A stretch of 64,000 nt of DNA, from the NCBI RefSeq assembly GCF_003990975.1, contig NZ_RZJR01000011.1, positions 186,001 to 250,000 on the forward strand. Direction: 5' to 3'. Of the stretch, positions 43,673 to 52,590 are shown in pieces (position 1 is the first letter of the stretch; the number at the start of each line of letters is the position of its first letter). The translations under genes were made by a program, and so were the position numbers. The DNA is from Cohnella sp. AR92. GTDB taxonomy: Bacteria > Bacillota > Bacilli > Paenibacillales > Paenibacillaceae. A model generated the notes under the pieces. That model ran no database searches, was not told where the DNA came from, and saw nothing but the letters and a program-made list of their open reading frames with translations.

Positions 43673-44368
43673 ATGAATATGTTGGATAAATTCCGGACGA
43701 GCGGCTTCACCGGCAGATTGCATGCCGCGGCATCCCCGATCTGGAATGGAAGCCTGGACCATCCGTTCCTGAAGGAGCTGAAGGAAGGGACGCTGGATGA
43801 GCGCAAGTTCGCGTTCTTCCTGAAGCAGGATTACGTGTATCTGATTTACTACGCGAAGCTTTTCGCTCTCGGGGTTCAGAAGGCGGACGACCTGCCGACG
43901 ATGGAGAAGTTCGCGGAGCTCGTCCATTCGACCTTGAACATGGAGATGGAACTGCACCGCAGGCTTTCGGAGAAATTCGGGGTGTCTCGGGAGGAGCTCG
44001 AGAACACGAAGCCGTCCTCGGTGACGCTGGCTTACACCCATTATATGTACGGAGTCGCCCAGAACGGCTCGCTCGCTGATCTGACGGCCGCACTTCTTCC
44101 CTGCACGTGGAGCTATTACGAGTACGGACTTCGGTTCTCGGCGATCGAGCAATCCCTCGAGCATCCGTTGTACCGCGATTGGATAATGACGTATGCGTCG
44201 AGCGAATTCGGAGAGCTGGCCGAGTGGCTCATCTCGCTTATGGAGAGGCTGGGCTCCGGGCTGCCGGAGGACCGCCAGAAGAAGCTGGAGGAGCACTTTG
44301 TTTACGCCTCGCGGTTCGAGCATATGTTCTGGGACATGGCTTACAACGAAATGATGTGGCTCGAGTAA
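43673..44368 (+). CDS. tenA: aminopyrimidine aminohydrolase / thiaminase II
   Basis: A 231-residue TenA-family helical protein. It hydrolyses 4-amino-5-aminomethyl-2-methylpyrimidine to hydroxymethylpyrimidine (HMP). Signatures: FLKQDYVYL with Asp53, the catalytic Cys144 in ALLPCTWSYYEYG, and the acidic C-terminal EHMFWDMAYNEMMW. Having the cysteine it is the TenA_C, salvage-active type. GAGGTGAGC precedes the ATG. Confidence 0.95.
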   Translation: MNMLDKFRTSGFTGRLHAAASPIWNGSLDHPFLKELKEGTLDERKFAFFLKQDYVYLIYYAKLFALGVQKADDLPTMEKFAELVHSTLNMEMELHRRLSEKFGVSREELENTKPSSVTLAYTHYMYGVAQNGSLADLTAALLPCTWSYYEYGLRFSAIEQSLEHPLYRDWIMTYASSEFGELAEWLISLMERLGSGLPEDRQKKLEEHFVYASRFEHMFWDMAYNEMMWLE

Positions 44369-44418
44369 GCCGAACGGGCCAATGGGCAGCGGCAAGAGTG
44401 AAGGAGGAGAACACGCTC

Positions 44419-45324
44419 ATGAACATATCCCATCCTGCAGCAGCGGACAAGGGCGATTCCGCCGGAGCGACAGGCACGAAGGCGCCGCCCGCGCTGCTTG
44501 AGGTCGATGGAATGACCTTTGGCTACAATGTCGAACGAACCTTGCTTGATAACGTCAGCTTCCGCATTCAACCCGGAGAATTTGTATCGTTGCTAGCTCC
44601 GAGCGGCTCTGGCAAGAGTACCATATTCCGTTTGATCGCGGGGCTCCTCGAACCGCAGAGCGGCAGCGTTACGATTCGTTCCGGCCGTCCGGGGAAGGGC
44701 GGGAAGAACTCCCGTCTCGGCCAGGTCGGCTACATGCCGCAGAAGGATTGCTTGATGCCCTGGAGATCCGTTCTGGATAACGCCGTGCTCGGCATGGAGC
44801 TGCAAGGCGTACCCAGACGCCAAGCCATTGAGAAGGTGCGGGAGATGATGCCTTCGTTCGGACTTGCAGGCACGGAGAAGAAATATCCGCACGAACTGTC
44901 GGGAGGCATGCGTCAGCGCGTATCGTTTCTTCGTTCCGTCGTATGCGGAACCGAGATCATGCTGCTTGACGAGCCGTTCAGCGCCCTTGACGCGATGACT
45001 CGGGTCGATATGCAGGAATGGCTGCTCAGCGTCTGGGAGCAATACCGAAGCTCGATTCTGTTCATCACGCACGATGTAGACGAAGCGCTGCTATTGTCCG
45101 ATCGCGTGCTCGTCGCCACCGAGTCGCCCATTCGAGAGCTTCACGAGATCGTGATCGACATGCCGCGCCCTCGCAGCTACGGCGATACGGTGGGCGAGAT
45201 CTTCGCTGCGCGCAAGAAAAAGGTTCTGGAGCTGCTGCACTTCGGACAGACGTCCTCCTCCAATGCCAACCGGAGCAGCGCTCCCGTTCGGACGCAGCCT
45301 TCCCGAGAGGAGGGGATCGGATGA
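44419..45324 (+). CDS. thiZ: ABC transporter ATPase for formylaminopyrimidine (ThiZ)
   Basis: A 301-residue ATPase: Walker A LLAPSGSGKST, Q-loop GYMPQKDCLMPW, signature LSGGMRQRV and Walker B IMLLDEPFSALD. The N-terminal 30 residues and the Ser/Asn-rich C-terminal 25 are extensions. ATG 44419 follows AAGGAGGAGA; the frame is open upstream inside tenA, but that is antisense-free overlap without protein features. It is the ThiXYZ ATPase by context, overlapping thiX by ATGA. Confidence 0.92.
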   Translation: MNISHPAAADKGDSAGATGTKAPPALLEVDGMTFGYNVERTLLDNVSFRIQPGEFVSLLAPSGSGKSTIFRLIAGLLEPQSGSVTIRSGRPGKGGKNSRLGQVGYMPQKDCLMPWRSVLDNAVLGMELQGVPRRQAIEKVREMMPSFGLAGTEKKYPHELSGGMRQRVSFLRSVVCGTEIMLLDEPFSALDAMTRVDMQEWLLSVWEQYRSSILFITHDVDEALLLSDRVLVATESPIRELHEIVIDMPRPRSYGDTVGEIFAARKKKVLELLHFGQTSSSNANRSSAPVRTQPSREEGIG

Positions 45325-46064
45325 TTCGGACATACGGACCGGTCGTACTGCTGATAATCGTTCTCGCTTTGCTCTGGGAGTACGGCGTTCAATGGTTTGA
45401 CGTTCCCCACTACATTATTCCAACACTGTCCAGCGTCGCAACCGCCCTGTGGGAGAATAGGGGATCGCTGACTCACCACTTCGGCGTCACGCTCGGGGAA
45501 GCACTCATCGGCTTGGCCTTGTCCGTCGTGACGGGCTGTGCGCTTGCGATCTGGATGCACATGTCGAAGCTGGCACAGAGGCTGGTATATCCGCTGCTGG
45601 TCGCCTCGCAGACCATTCCGGTCATCGCGCTGTCCCCGATCCTGGTCATGTGGTTCGGCTACGAGATGGGAAGCAAGATCGCGATCGCCGTCCTGTTCTG
45701 CTTCTTCCCGATCGCCGTGGGAGCGAACGACGGCTTCAAGGCGGTCAACCGGGATATTCTCGAGCTGATGCAGACAATGGGCGGGAGCAAGATCGCGATT
45801 TTCTTCAAATTGTACGTCCCCAGCGCCCTGCCTTCCTTCTTCAGCGGCCTCAAAGTCGCGGCAACCTTCAGCGTCGCGGGAGCGACGATCGGGGAGTGGT
45901 TGGGTGCCGAATCCGGACTTGGCGTCTTTAGCAAGCGGGCTTCCGGCATGATGCGGGCGGATTCCGTGTTCGCGGCCGTCATTCTGCTATCCGTAATGGG
46001 CATTCTGCTATTCCTGTTCGTGAAGTGGTTGGAGAGCGTACTCGTTAAACCAAACAAGATTTAA
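45321..46064 (+). CDS. thiX: ABC transporter permease (ThiX)
   Basis: A 247-residue inner-membrane permease of the SsuC/TauC-like class, with about six helices and the EAA loop ELMQTMGGSKIAIFFKLYVPSALPSFFSGLK. It starts within the thiZ stop (ATGA 45321-45324). Partner of ThiZ and ThiY. Confidence 0.93.
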   Translation: MIRTYGPVVLLIIVLALLWEYGVQWFDVPHYIIPTLSSVATALWENRGSLTHHFGVTLGEALIGLALSVVTGCALAIWMHMSKLAQRLVYPLLVASQTIPVIALSPILVMWFGYEMGSKIAIAVLFCFFPIAVGANDGFKAVNRDILELMQTMGGSKIAIFFKLYVPSALPSFFSGLKVAATFSVAGATIGEWLGAESGLGVFSKRASGMMRADSVFAAVILLSVMGILLFLFVKWLESVLVKPNKI

Positions 46065-46082
46065 GAATGAGGGGGAAGCCAG

Positions 46083-47093
46083 ATGAAGACAAACAGACGG
46101 GCGCATTTTGGCAAAATGGGATTGGTATTGGCGGGAGCCGTGTTGGCCTTGAGTGCCTGCGGATCAAACGAGAGCAGCGAAGGCAGCGCGACGACGGAGC
46201 TTACCGTGTTGCTCGATTGGTATCCGAACGCGCTTCATACGTTTTTGTACGCGGCCGAGCAGCAAGGCTACTTCGAGGAAGCCGGCCTTAAGGTCGATAT
46301 GAAGGTTCCCGCCGGAACGGACGATGCTCTGAAGCTTGTCGCGACCGGCAAGGCCGATCTCGCGCTGAACTATCAGATGCAAGTGGCGATCGCCCGCGCG
46401 GAGGATGTCCCCGTCAAGTCGGTAGCGGCGGTAGTGCGGCATCCGCTTAACCAATTGTTCGTGTCCGCTGATTCAGGCATCGCTTCCCCGAAGGATCTGG
46501 AGGGCAAGAAGATAGGCTTCCCATCGCTGCCGCTGGACCAAGCGATTGTGGACTCCATGGTGAAGAGCGATGGAGGAGATGCTTCCAAGCTGAACTATAT
46601 CGATATCGGCTACGATTTGATTCCGGCGCTGACGATGAAGCGTGTGGACGCCATTATCGGCGGCTATATCAACCACGAGAAGCTTCTGATGGAGCGGGAC
46701 GGAATGAAGCTGACGACCTTCGATCCTTCCCAATTCGGCGTGCCGGATTATAACGAGTCGGTTCTCGTTACCGGCGACGATACGTTCAAGAAGAAGGAGA
46801 AGGCGATCCGCGCTTTCTGGGCGGCAGCCGCCAAAGGCCAAGAGTATGTGGAGCAGCATCCCGAAGAGGCTTTGACCAACCTGCTAAACGAGCAGAACGC
46901 AGACTTCCCACTGGAGGAAGACGTCGAGAAGCAAAGCCTGGAGATGCTCATTCCGCTCATGAACGACGGCACGAACAAGTTCGGCTCGCAGTCGGAGGAG
47001 TCATGGCAGTCGATCATCGATTGGCTCAAGGAGACGGGAACCATTACCAAGGACCTGAACGTCAACGACGTATTCGTAGACCTGACGAAATAA
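46083..47093 (+). CDS. thiY: substrate-binding lipoprotein (ThiY, NMT1/THI5-like)
   Basis: A 336-residue lipoprotein with lipobox LALSACGS (Cys at residue 26). NMT1-type features: LLDWYPNALHTFLYAAEQQGYF, KADLALNYQMQVAIARAEDV and KIGFPSLPLDQAIV. B. subtilis ThiY binds N-formyl-aminopyrimidine. AGGGGGAAGCC precedes the ATG 18 bp after thiX. Confidence 0.94.
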   Translation: MKTNRRAHFGKMGLVLAGAVLALSACGSNESSEGSATTELTVLLDWYPNALHTFLYAAEQQGYFEEAGLKVDMKVPAGTDDALKLVATGKADLALNYQMQVAIARAEDVPVKSVAAVVRHPLNQLFVSADSGIASPKDLEGKKIGFPSLPLDQAIVDSMVKSDGGDASKLNYIDIGYDLIPALTMKRVDAIIGGYINHEKLLMERDGMKLTTFDPSQFGVPDYNESVLVTGDDTFKKKEKAIRAFWAAAAKGQEYVEQHPEEALTNLLNEQNADFPLEEDVEKQSLEMLIPLMNDGTNKFGSQSEESWQSIIDWLKETGTITKDLNVNDVFVDLTK

Positions 47094-47109
47094 GAGGGAG
47101 GCGGAACAG

Positions 47110-48429
47110 ATGTCACGATTAATCATTCGCAACGGACTCGTTCTGACGATGGACGACGCGGGAACCTATTACGAATCGGGAACGGTCGTCGTTGAGAAGG
47201 ACCGAATCGTCTCCGTCGCGGCGGGTTGCGAAGGCTATGAGCCGCGAGAGGGAGATCGGGTGATCGACGCGTCCGACAAGATCGTCATGCCGGGTCTGGT
47301 CGACCTTCATTACCACACGGCTATCGGCAAGGGGTATAACGATCATCTGCCTCTGTGGGAGTATCTGGATGAATGCTGGTACCCGCTCGTCCGGGCGGTC
47401 GACCCGGAGGCCGCCTATTGGTCCGCCTTGGCCAGCTATACCGAATCGATTAAGTCGGGCTGCACGACCGTCAACGATATGTACAGACAGCTGGACTCTC
47501 TGGCGTTGGCGGCGGAGCATATCGGCATACGAGCGGTATTGTCCAACGACGTAGCTCTGGAGGAGCATAACCTGGACACGCTGGAGGACAACCATAAGGC
47601 GTACGTGGCCAACCATGGCAAGGCAAACGGAAGGATCGAGGTTCTGATCGGAATCGAATGGCTGCCTCTCGCTTCCCCGGAATTGCTGAGAGAAGCCCGT
47701 GCGCTCGCCGATCAGCTCGGGACGGGCATTCACGTCCATCTTAATGAATCCCGCACGGAGGTTGATTTCTGCCTCGAGAAATTCGGAAGAAGGCCGACCG
47801 AGCTCGCTTACGAGACCGGCTTGTTGGGTCCCGATACGATAGCCGCTCATTGCGTCTGGCTCGACGATCGCGAGATCTCGCTCATGGCCGAGACCAGGAC
47901 GCATATCTCCCACAATCCGAACTCTAACGCCAAGCTAGGGAACGGGATCGCGCGAATTCCGGAGATGCTCGCGGCCGGACTGAACATCGGTTTAGGGCAC
48001 GATGCGGTCGAATGCAACAATAGCGCCGACATGTTCGAGGTCATGAAGTACGCATCGCTCCTGCAGCGCGCCAGTCGGATCGACGCCAGTCTGATGCCTG
48101 CCGACGATGTGTTGAGGATGGCGACCAGGAACGGGGCGAAAGCGCTTGGACACATGACGGGCCAACTGACCGCGGGGTACAAGGCCGACATCATTCTGAT
48201 AGATACGAATAACGCCATGTTCACTCCGATGCTCCGCGACAATGCGGTCCATCTGAGCAGCCATCTCGTGTTCGCAGCCAATGGCAGCGTCGTGGATACG
48301 TCCATCATTGATGGCGAGATCGTCATGCAGGGGCGCATTCTGACCCGAATGAACGAGGAACAGATCGTCCGTGAGGCGAACGCCGCCTTCCGACGCATCA
48401 AGGATAAAATGGTCGTTGTCAAACGTTAA
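47110..48429 (+). CDS. TrzA/MtaD-like amidohydrolase (predicted aminopyrimidine or related deaminase)
   Basis: A 439-residue amidohydrolase: metal motif DLHYHTA, HVHLNES, AHCVWLDD and LGHDAVECNN (normally GTDGxxxNN). Relatives deaminate cytosine, adenosine derivatives or triazines. As the last gene of the salvage operon it may deaminate the 4-amino group of a pyrimidine so that the RutA-like enzyme acts on a uracil-like ring; this is inference. AGGGAGGCG precedes the ATG, 16 bp after thiY. Confidence 0.85.
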   Translation: MSRLIIRNGLVLTMDDAGTYYESGTVVVEKDRIVSVAAGCEGYEPREGDRVIDASDKIVMPGLVDLHYHTAIGKGYNDHLPLWEYLDECWYPLVRAVDPEAAYWSALASYTESIKSGCTTVNDMYRQLDSLALAAEHIGIRAVLSNDVALEEHNLDTLEDNHKAYVANHGKANGRIEVLIGIEWLPLASPELLREARALADQLGTGIHVHLNESRTEVDFCLEKFGRRPTELAYETGLLGPDTIAAHCVWLDDREISLMAETRTHISHNPNSNAKLGNGIARIPEMLAAGLNIGLGHDAVECNNSADMFEVMKYASLLQRASRIDASLMPADDVLRMATRNGAKALGHMTGQLTAGYKADIILIDTNNAMFTPMLRDNAVHLSSHLVFAANGSVVDTSIIDGEIVMQGRILTRMNEEQIVREANAAFRRIKDKMVVVKR

Positions 48430-48439
48430 TGGCCGTAGA

Positions 48440-48485
48440 ATCCCCTCTCGCAATAGCGTCCGCCCTGCGGGAGGGGATATTATTC
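48440..48485 (+). terminator. intrinsic terminator at the end of the salvage operon
   Basis: ATCCCCTC pairs with GAGGGGAT around a structured loop, followed by ATTATTCT. Confidence 0.7.
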
Positions 48486-48589
48486 TCAAGTTTCGCCGAT
48501 CCGCCCGCAAGCGAATTTTAAGGGCATGATTGTCCTGGGCGTCTTGATCTAGCAGCGAATGAAAGCGCTTACAGTAAGGAGGAATTACG

Positions 48590-49747
48590 ATGGATCGCCT
48601 TTGGTCGAAGAGGTTTGTTCTACTGACGACAGGCATGCTGTTCCTCTATACGGGTTTCTATTCCTTGATCCCCGTCATGCCTTTATATATTCGGCACCAA
48701 GGCGGCAACGAGTGGGATGTAGGATTAATTATCGGAATGTTTACCCTGTCCGCCGTTCTGTTCCGTCCCTTCGTCGGAGGTCTCATCGATCGATTAGGAA
48801 GGCGTCCTTTTATTATCGGGGGGATCGTTTTCTTTGTCTTGTTTATGCTCATGTACAACTGGATAGCCGGAATCGCCGGACTTATCGTATTGCGATTCCT
48901 GCACGGAGCCAGTTGGGCCTTCTCGAATTCCGCGCTGGGAACGGCCATTACGGATGAGATCCCTTCCTCGCGCCGGGGAGAAGGGATGGGGTGGTACGGG
49001 ATATCGATGACTTTGGCGATGGCGGTAGGCCCGCTGATCGGTTCCTTATTCGTTAAGAATCAATCCTTCTCTCTCATGTTCCATGTTGCGGCGCTTATTT
49101 CCTTCGGCTCCTTGCTGCTCGTAGCCTTCTCCCCGACTCCGTACCAGCCTCGGAAGGGCAAGGCGATCTTGCCGGATGAGAAGCCGAAGTGGTCCGTCAT
49201 GTTCACCATATTTCTCATGTCGATCTCGTTCGGAGGCATCACGACCTTCCTCCCGTTATTCGCCGAATCGCTCGACATCAGTTCGAGCGCGTTCTTCCTC
49301 GTTTATGCGATTACGCTGACGCTGATAAGGCCGATTGCCGGGAAAATAACGGATCGAAAAGGGGAGCCGTTCGTCATCGTTCCCGCACTCCTGTTCATCG
49401 TGTTGGCTTTGATTAATTTGAGCGTTGTTCACGGCTTGGCGGGAATCTTGTGTTCCGCTGTCCTGTATGCCGTCGGCTTCGGCTCCGCCCAGCCCGCTTT
49501 GCAGGCGGCAGCGCTGAGGGTCACGCATCCGGATCGCAAAGGAGCGGCCAATGCTCTGTTTTTCACCTCATTCGATCTCGGCATCGGATTAGGATCGATT
49601 GCCCTCGGTTGGATTTCTCAGAGTATGGGATATCGAACGTTATTTCTCTCGAGCGCCTTATCCGTCGGAATCTCCGCCCTCGTATTCACGATATTCGTTC
49701 GTCGGTTACTGCGGACGGAAGAGATCGTTCGAAGTCTATCGACTTGA
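48590..49747 (+). CDS. MFS transporter
   Basis: A 385-residue permease with twelve hydrophobic helices. The loop 2-3 signature is GGLIDRLGRRPF, and a matching GKITDRKGEPF lies in the second half. It resembles small-molecule or drug efflux proteins of the YwoG/YfkF type, so the substrate is not predictable. AAGGAGG precedes the ATG. A terminator separates it from the salvage operon, so a functional link is not shown. Confidence 0.9.
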   Translation: MDRLWSKRFVLLTTGMLFLYTGFYSLIPVMPLYIRHQGGNEWDVGLIIGMFTLSAVLFRPFVGGLIDRLGRRPFIIGGIVFFVLFMLMYNWIAGIAGLIVLRFLHGASWAFSNSALGTAITDEIPSSRRGEGMGWYGISMTLAMAVGPLIGSLFVKNQSFSLMFHVAALISFGSLLLVAFSPTPYQPRKGKAILPDEKPKWSVMFTIFLMSISFGGITTFLPLFAESLDISSSAFFLVYAITLTLIRPIAGKITDRKGEPFVIVPALLFIVLALINLSVVHGLAGILCSAVLYAVGFGSAQPALQAAALRVTHPDRKGAANALFFTSFDLGIGLGSIALGWISQSMGYRTLFLSSALSVGISALVFTIFVRRLLRTEEIVRSLST

Positions 49748-49781
49748 TTCGTGGGGGGCCTTCGTATTGGGCTAAATAGGG

Positions 49782-49824
49782 GCAACCCCATCATCGTCGA
49801 AGCTGACGGTTGGGGTTGCTTCTT
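49782..49824 (+). terminator. intrinsic terminator of the MFS gene and group II intron insertion target
   Basis: GCAACCCCA pairs with TGGGGTTGC, with inner CGTC/GACG pairing, followed by TTCTT. The intron 5' end (GTGCG) starts at the next base. Confidence 0.88.
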
Positions 49825-50559
49825 GTGCGCTTGGCAGCGCAATCGACTAACGGGTGAAAGTCCCGAGTATACCGCGAGGTGGCGGAAGTACATAGCAGAC
49901 GCCTAGTGCCTAGTCCAAGAGGAGAGGTGCGGAGGAGGCGAAGGCAAAACCCGGAACAGGCGGCATCAACCATGTTGGCTGACGGAGGCGGATAACCCTG
50001 CAAGAGAAGGGCAGTCCAATACCACCAAGAGGCTCCGGAAGTGAAGAGGACTGGATTCGGGGGAAAGTCGGCTGGCGTGACCCAAGGAGATCTTATCGTC
50101 TCCGCCGCAAGGCGGTAACCAATGTGCAAAGCTGTGAGAGCTAAGACAGGAAGTATGGATGGTAAGAAGTCAGACGTAGGGATAGTAGTGAACAAGCTTG
50201 CCAGAAAGGCCGCAAAGGCAAGTGAATTGACGCCAAGTCGTCAATGTAAGCACCGACCCAAAAGGCGGAGACTTGTGCGAAGCCCGAAACCGTGAAAGAG
50301 GAGAGATTGAGGGAAGCCATGTGCCAGACAGGAGCCGGGGAGCTAGGATGTGCGTAGATCCGGGGAATGGACATAAGGAGAAGCCGTCTGGGGCGAGTAC
50401 CGACAGGGGAGCGGAGATTGCCTAAAAAAAAATGGCTACAAGCCGCTAAGCTGGAAGGGAAGCCCAGCGGTGCAATGTCAAGTGAGTAAATGAGCGGAAT
50501 TGGAAAAAAGGTAGCGTAAAGCGCCATCTGAGCAGAAAAATGAGAACACCAAGCTAGAC

Positions 50560-52200
50560 CCACCGTATTGCCGGAATTTTCAGACGACGTCTAAGCGTGG
50601 GCGAACTGTAAAAAAAGGTAGAATCCGGTAGGCTTACGGATTCCTCCTCTCAGGTGGTGTGTACAGGGTGTTGGTCTTCAGTAGCATGAAAACCAACCGT
50701 ACCAATTTTCGTGCAGAAAGGACGAGTGCGCGTTTATGCTTGTGCTTCGGAACTTCGTCGTACTTTTTCTGATAGAAGGCCGCATACTCGGCATCATGTT
50801 TACGAACGGAATCCGCCGCTTGAACCAAGTAATAACGCAGATACTTGTTTCCGGTTCGCATACGCGACGTTTCGTCGGCTTCGAATTCGCCGGATTGGTG
50901 CTGGCTCCAGACTAGACCGGCGTACTTGGCTAAATCGTTGTGATCATGAAAACGGTCAATTCCGCCAATTTCAGCGAGAATGCCGGCGGCGAAGACAGGG
51001 CCGATCCCCTTAACGGATACGAGCGTCTGGGGGATGCCTTTCATGATCTTGGCGATCTCCTTATCCAGCTTCTTGACCTCGGATTCGAGGTGTTGGATGA
51101 CGCTGAGTGTCGTCGCCATCGAGATGTTGACCGGGTCGGCCATGGCCTTGTCAAGCCGGTAGGAGGAGCGAGCAATCTTCTTGAGATAAGCGGCGATCTC
51201 CTCGGGTTTTTCAAAGCGGTTTTTGCCCTTATCCTGCAAGAAGGAGATGAGTTCCTCGATCGACATGTTCATGATCTGCTCCGGCTCCAGCTCTTGAATG
51301 ACCGCGAGCGATGTGTTGCCGAACGTATCGGAGAACGGGTTGTCCTGCCGCATGCCGCTGAACTTCAAAAAGACCTGATTCAGAAAAAAGGTCTGGTCTC
51401 GTTTGATGTTGTTCATCAGGAAAAAACGTGTACGGGTGAGGCGCTGCAAGGCTTCATATTGGATGATGTCTTTCATCTCATGGGGCAGTCGTCCAAATCG
51501 CAGATGGTCTGCAATCACCCAGGCGTCCACGCGGTCATTCTTGGGAAGGGCTTCATACCCCTTCTTGAAACGAGCCACTTTCCTTGCATTTAAGACGTAA
51601 ATCTGAGACTGAACGCGAGGCTCATAGCCTTGCAATTCAGCCTTCAGGTAGTGAGCCAGATGCCAGCCGAGATTAGAGGTGGCCTCCATCCCGATGCGAA
51701 GCTCCTGCAATTGCTCCTTCGTGGCCGTATCCAACATCTTTTGAATGAGGGTGTCAGCCCCCGTTTGATCATTAGGCACGGCGAAGGAAGCGAGCGAAGT
51801 ACCGGTCCCATCCATGAATTGTACATGGTGAGACTTTAAGCTTACGTCTATTCCAATCAGCATTGGTGACATAGAATCACCTCCCGTTGTAAAGAGAATC
51901 TAGCAAAACTCAGACCTGGGTGCCCGTGGAAACCACCGACTTCAGCCTCGTCATTAGCACTCATCCGCAAACGTCCGACAATAATGGGTGCTACGCTCCG
52001 GACGAAAGCAGCGGCGCATCCAGCGGTTAGAACATGAATGGTGGATCACGGGTAGCAGGCTTTCACAGCAGTGCCTTACGGCCCGCAAGGAGGATAAGAA
52101 ATCACCTGAGAGGTGCTAGTTGATCCCATTGTTCCACAAGCAGGTCTGAGAAGTCCATAGTGAACCGAGAGCGACGGGGACAAGGCCCGTCCGGTGACTA
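50560..52200 (-). mobile_element. IS110-family element inserted in the group II intron (ends approximate)
   Basis: IS110 elements have no long inverted repeats, so the ends cannot be fixed from this sequence alone. The coding part is 50634-51872. About 300 bp upstream of the gene (51873-52200) is non-coding and structured, as expected for the end that carries a guide (bridge) RNA in IS110-group elements. The element splits intron domains I-III from the maturase gene. Confidence 0.5.
50634..51872 (-). CDS. IS110-family DEDD transposase
   Basis: A 412-residue enzyme. N-terminal RuvC-like DEDD domain: GIDVSLKSHHVQF, GMEATSNLGWHLA and KNDRVDAWVIADHLRFG. C-terminal Tnp20 domain: VKGIGPVFAAGILAEIGGIDRF with the serine motif LVWSQHQSGEFEADE. 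It is intact and antisense to the surrounding intron. GGGAGGTGAT precedes the ATG. Confidence 0.95.
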   Translation of the reverse strand: MSPMLIGIDVSLKSHHVQFMDGTGTSLASFAVPNDQTGADTLIQKMLDTATKEQLQELRIGMEATSNLGWHLAHYLKAELQGYEPRVQSQIYVLNARKVARFKKGYEALPKNDRVDAWVIADHLRFGRLPHEMKDIIQYEALQRLTRTRFFLMNNIKRDQTFFLNQVFLKFSGMRQDNPFSDTFGNTSLAVIQELEPEQIMNMSIEELISFLQDKGKNRFEKPEEIAAYLKKIARSSYRLDKAMADPVNISMATTLSVIQHLESEVKKLDKEIAKIMKGIPQTLVSVKGIGPVFAAGILAEIGGIDRFHDHNDLAKYAGLVWSQHQSGEFEADETSRMRTGNKYLRYYLVQAADSVRKHDAEYAAFYQKKYDEVPKHKHKRALVLSARKLVRLVFMLLKTNTLYTPPERRNP

Positions 52201-52273
52201 AGGTATGGAGTTGTCAAAGAGCGCATGACAAAGAAATGCAGACGACAAAAGCCTACAGCTAATCGAGGTAGAG

Positions 52274-52346
52274 TCCGGCTCCCTCATTCGAGGTGAAACG
52301 GGTGGCGCAGGTAAAGCGGGCCAAGCAGAATGAGGGAGCCGGAGCG
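52274..52346 (+). repeat. long inverted repeat upstream of the maturase gene
   Basis: CCGGCTCCCTCATT pairs exactly with AATGAGGGAGCCGG across about 45 nt. It is probably a structural hairpin of intron domain II-IV. Confidence 0.75.
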
Positions 52347-52590
52347 CTTATCCAGAAGGAAGGTGACTCCAACCAAGGTCCGGTCCTTGATGGGAATGCG
52401 GTGGCGTATAGAAGCTTGAAAAAACGTGCCCCGACTTCCGTTCCTCGCCCTTCGGGCTGTGGTACGGGTTCGGCTACGCCCTTAACCCCTGAACCATCTG
52501 GAAATTCACTTTGCTTCTTTTCAGCCGTCCGGATCGACTGGAAAAAGAACAAAATGATCTTACAAATACGATTATACGAGGAGAACAGGC

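Noticed and set aside
44107..44418. Upstream extension of the thiZ reading frame
   Set aside because: The extension overlaps tenA in another frame and has no protein-like features; AAGGAGGAGA marks the start at 44419.
48590..49747. MFS gene as a tenth member of the salvage operon
   Set aside because: A terminator and 160 bp lie between; its own ribosome site and lack of specific motifs do not support a functional link.
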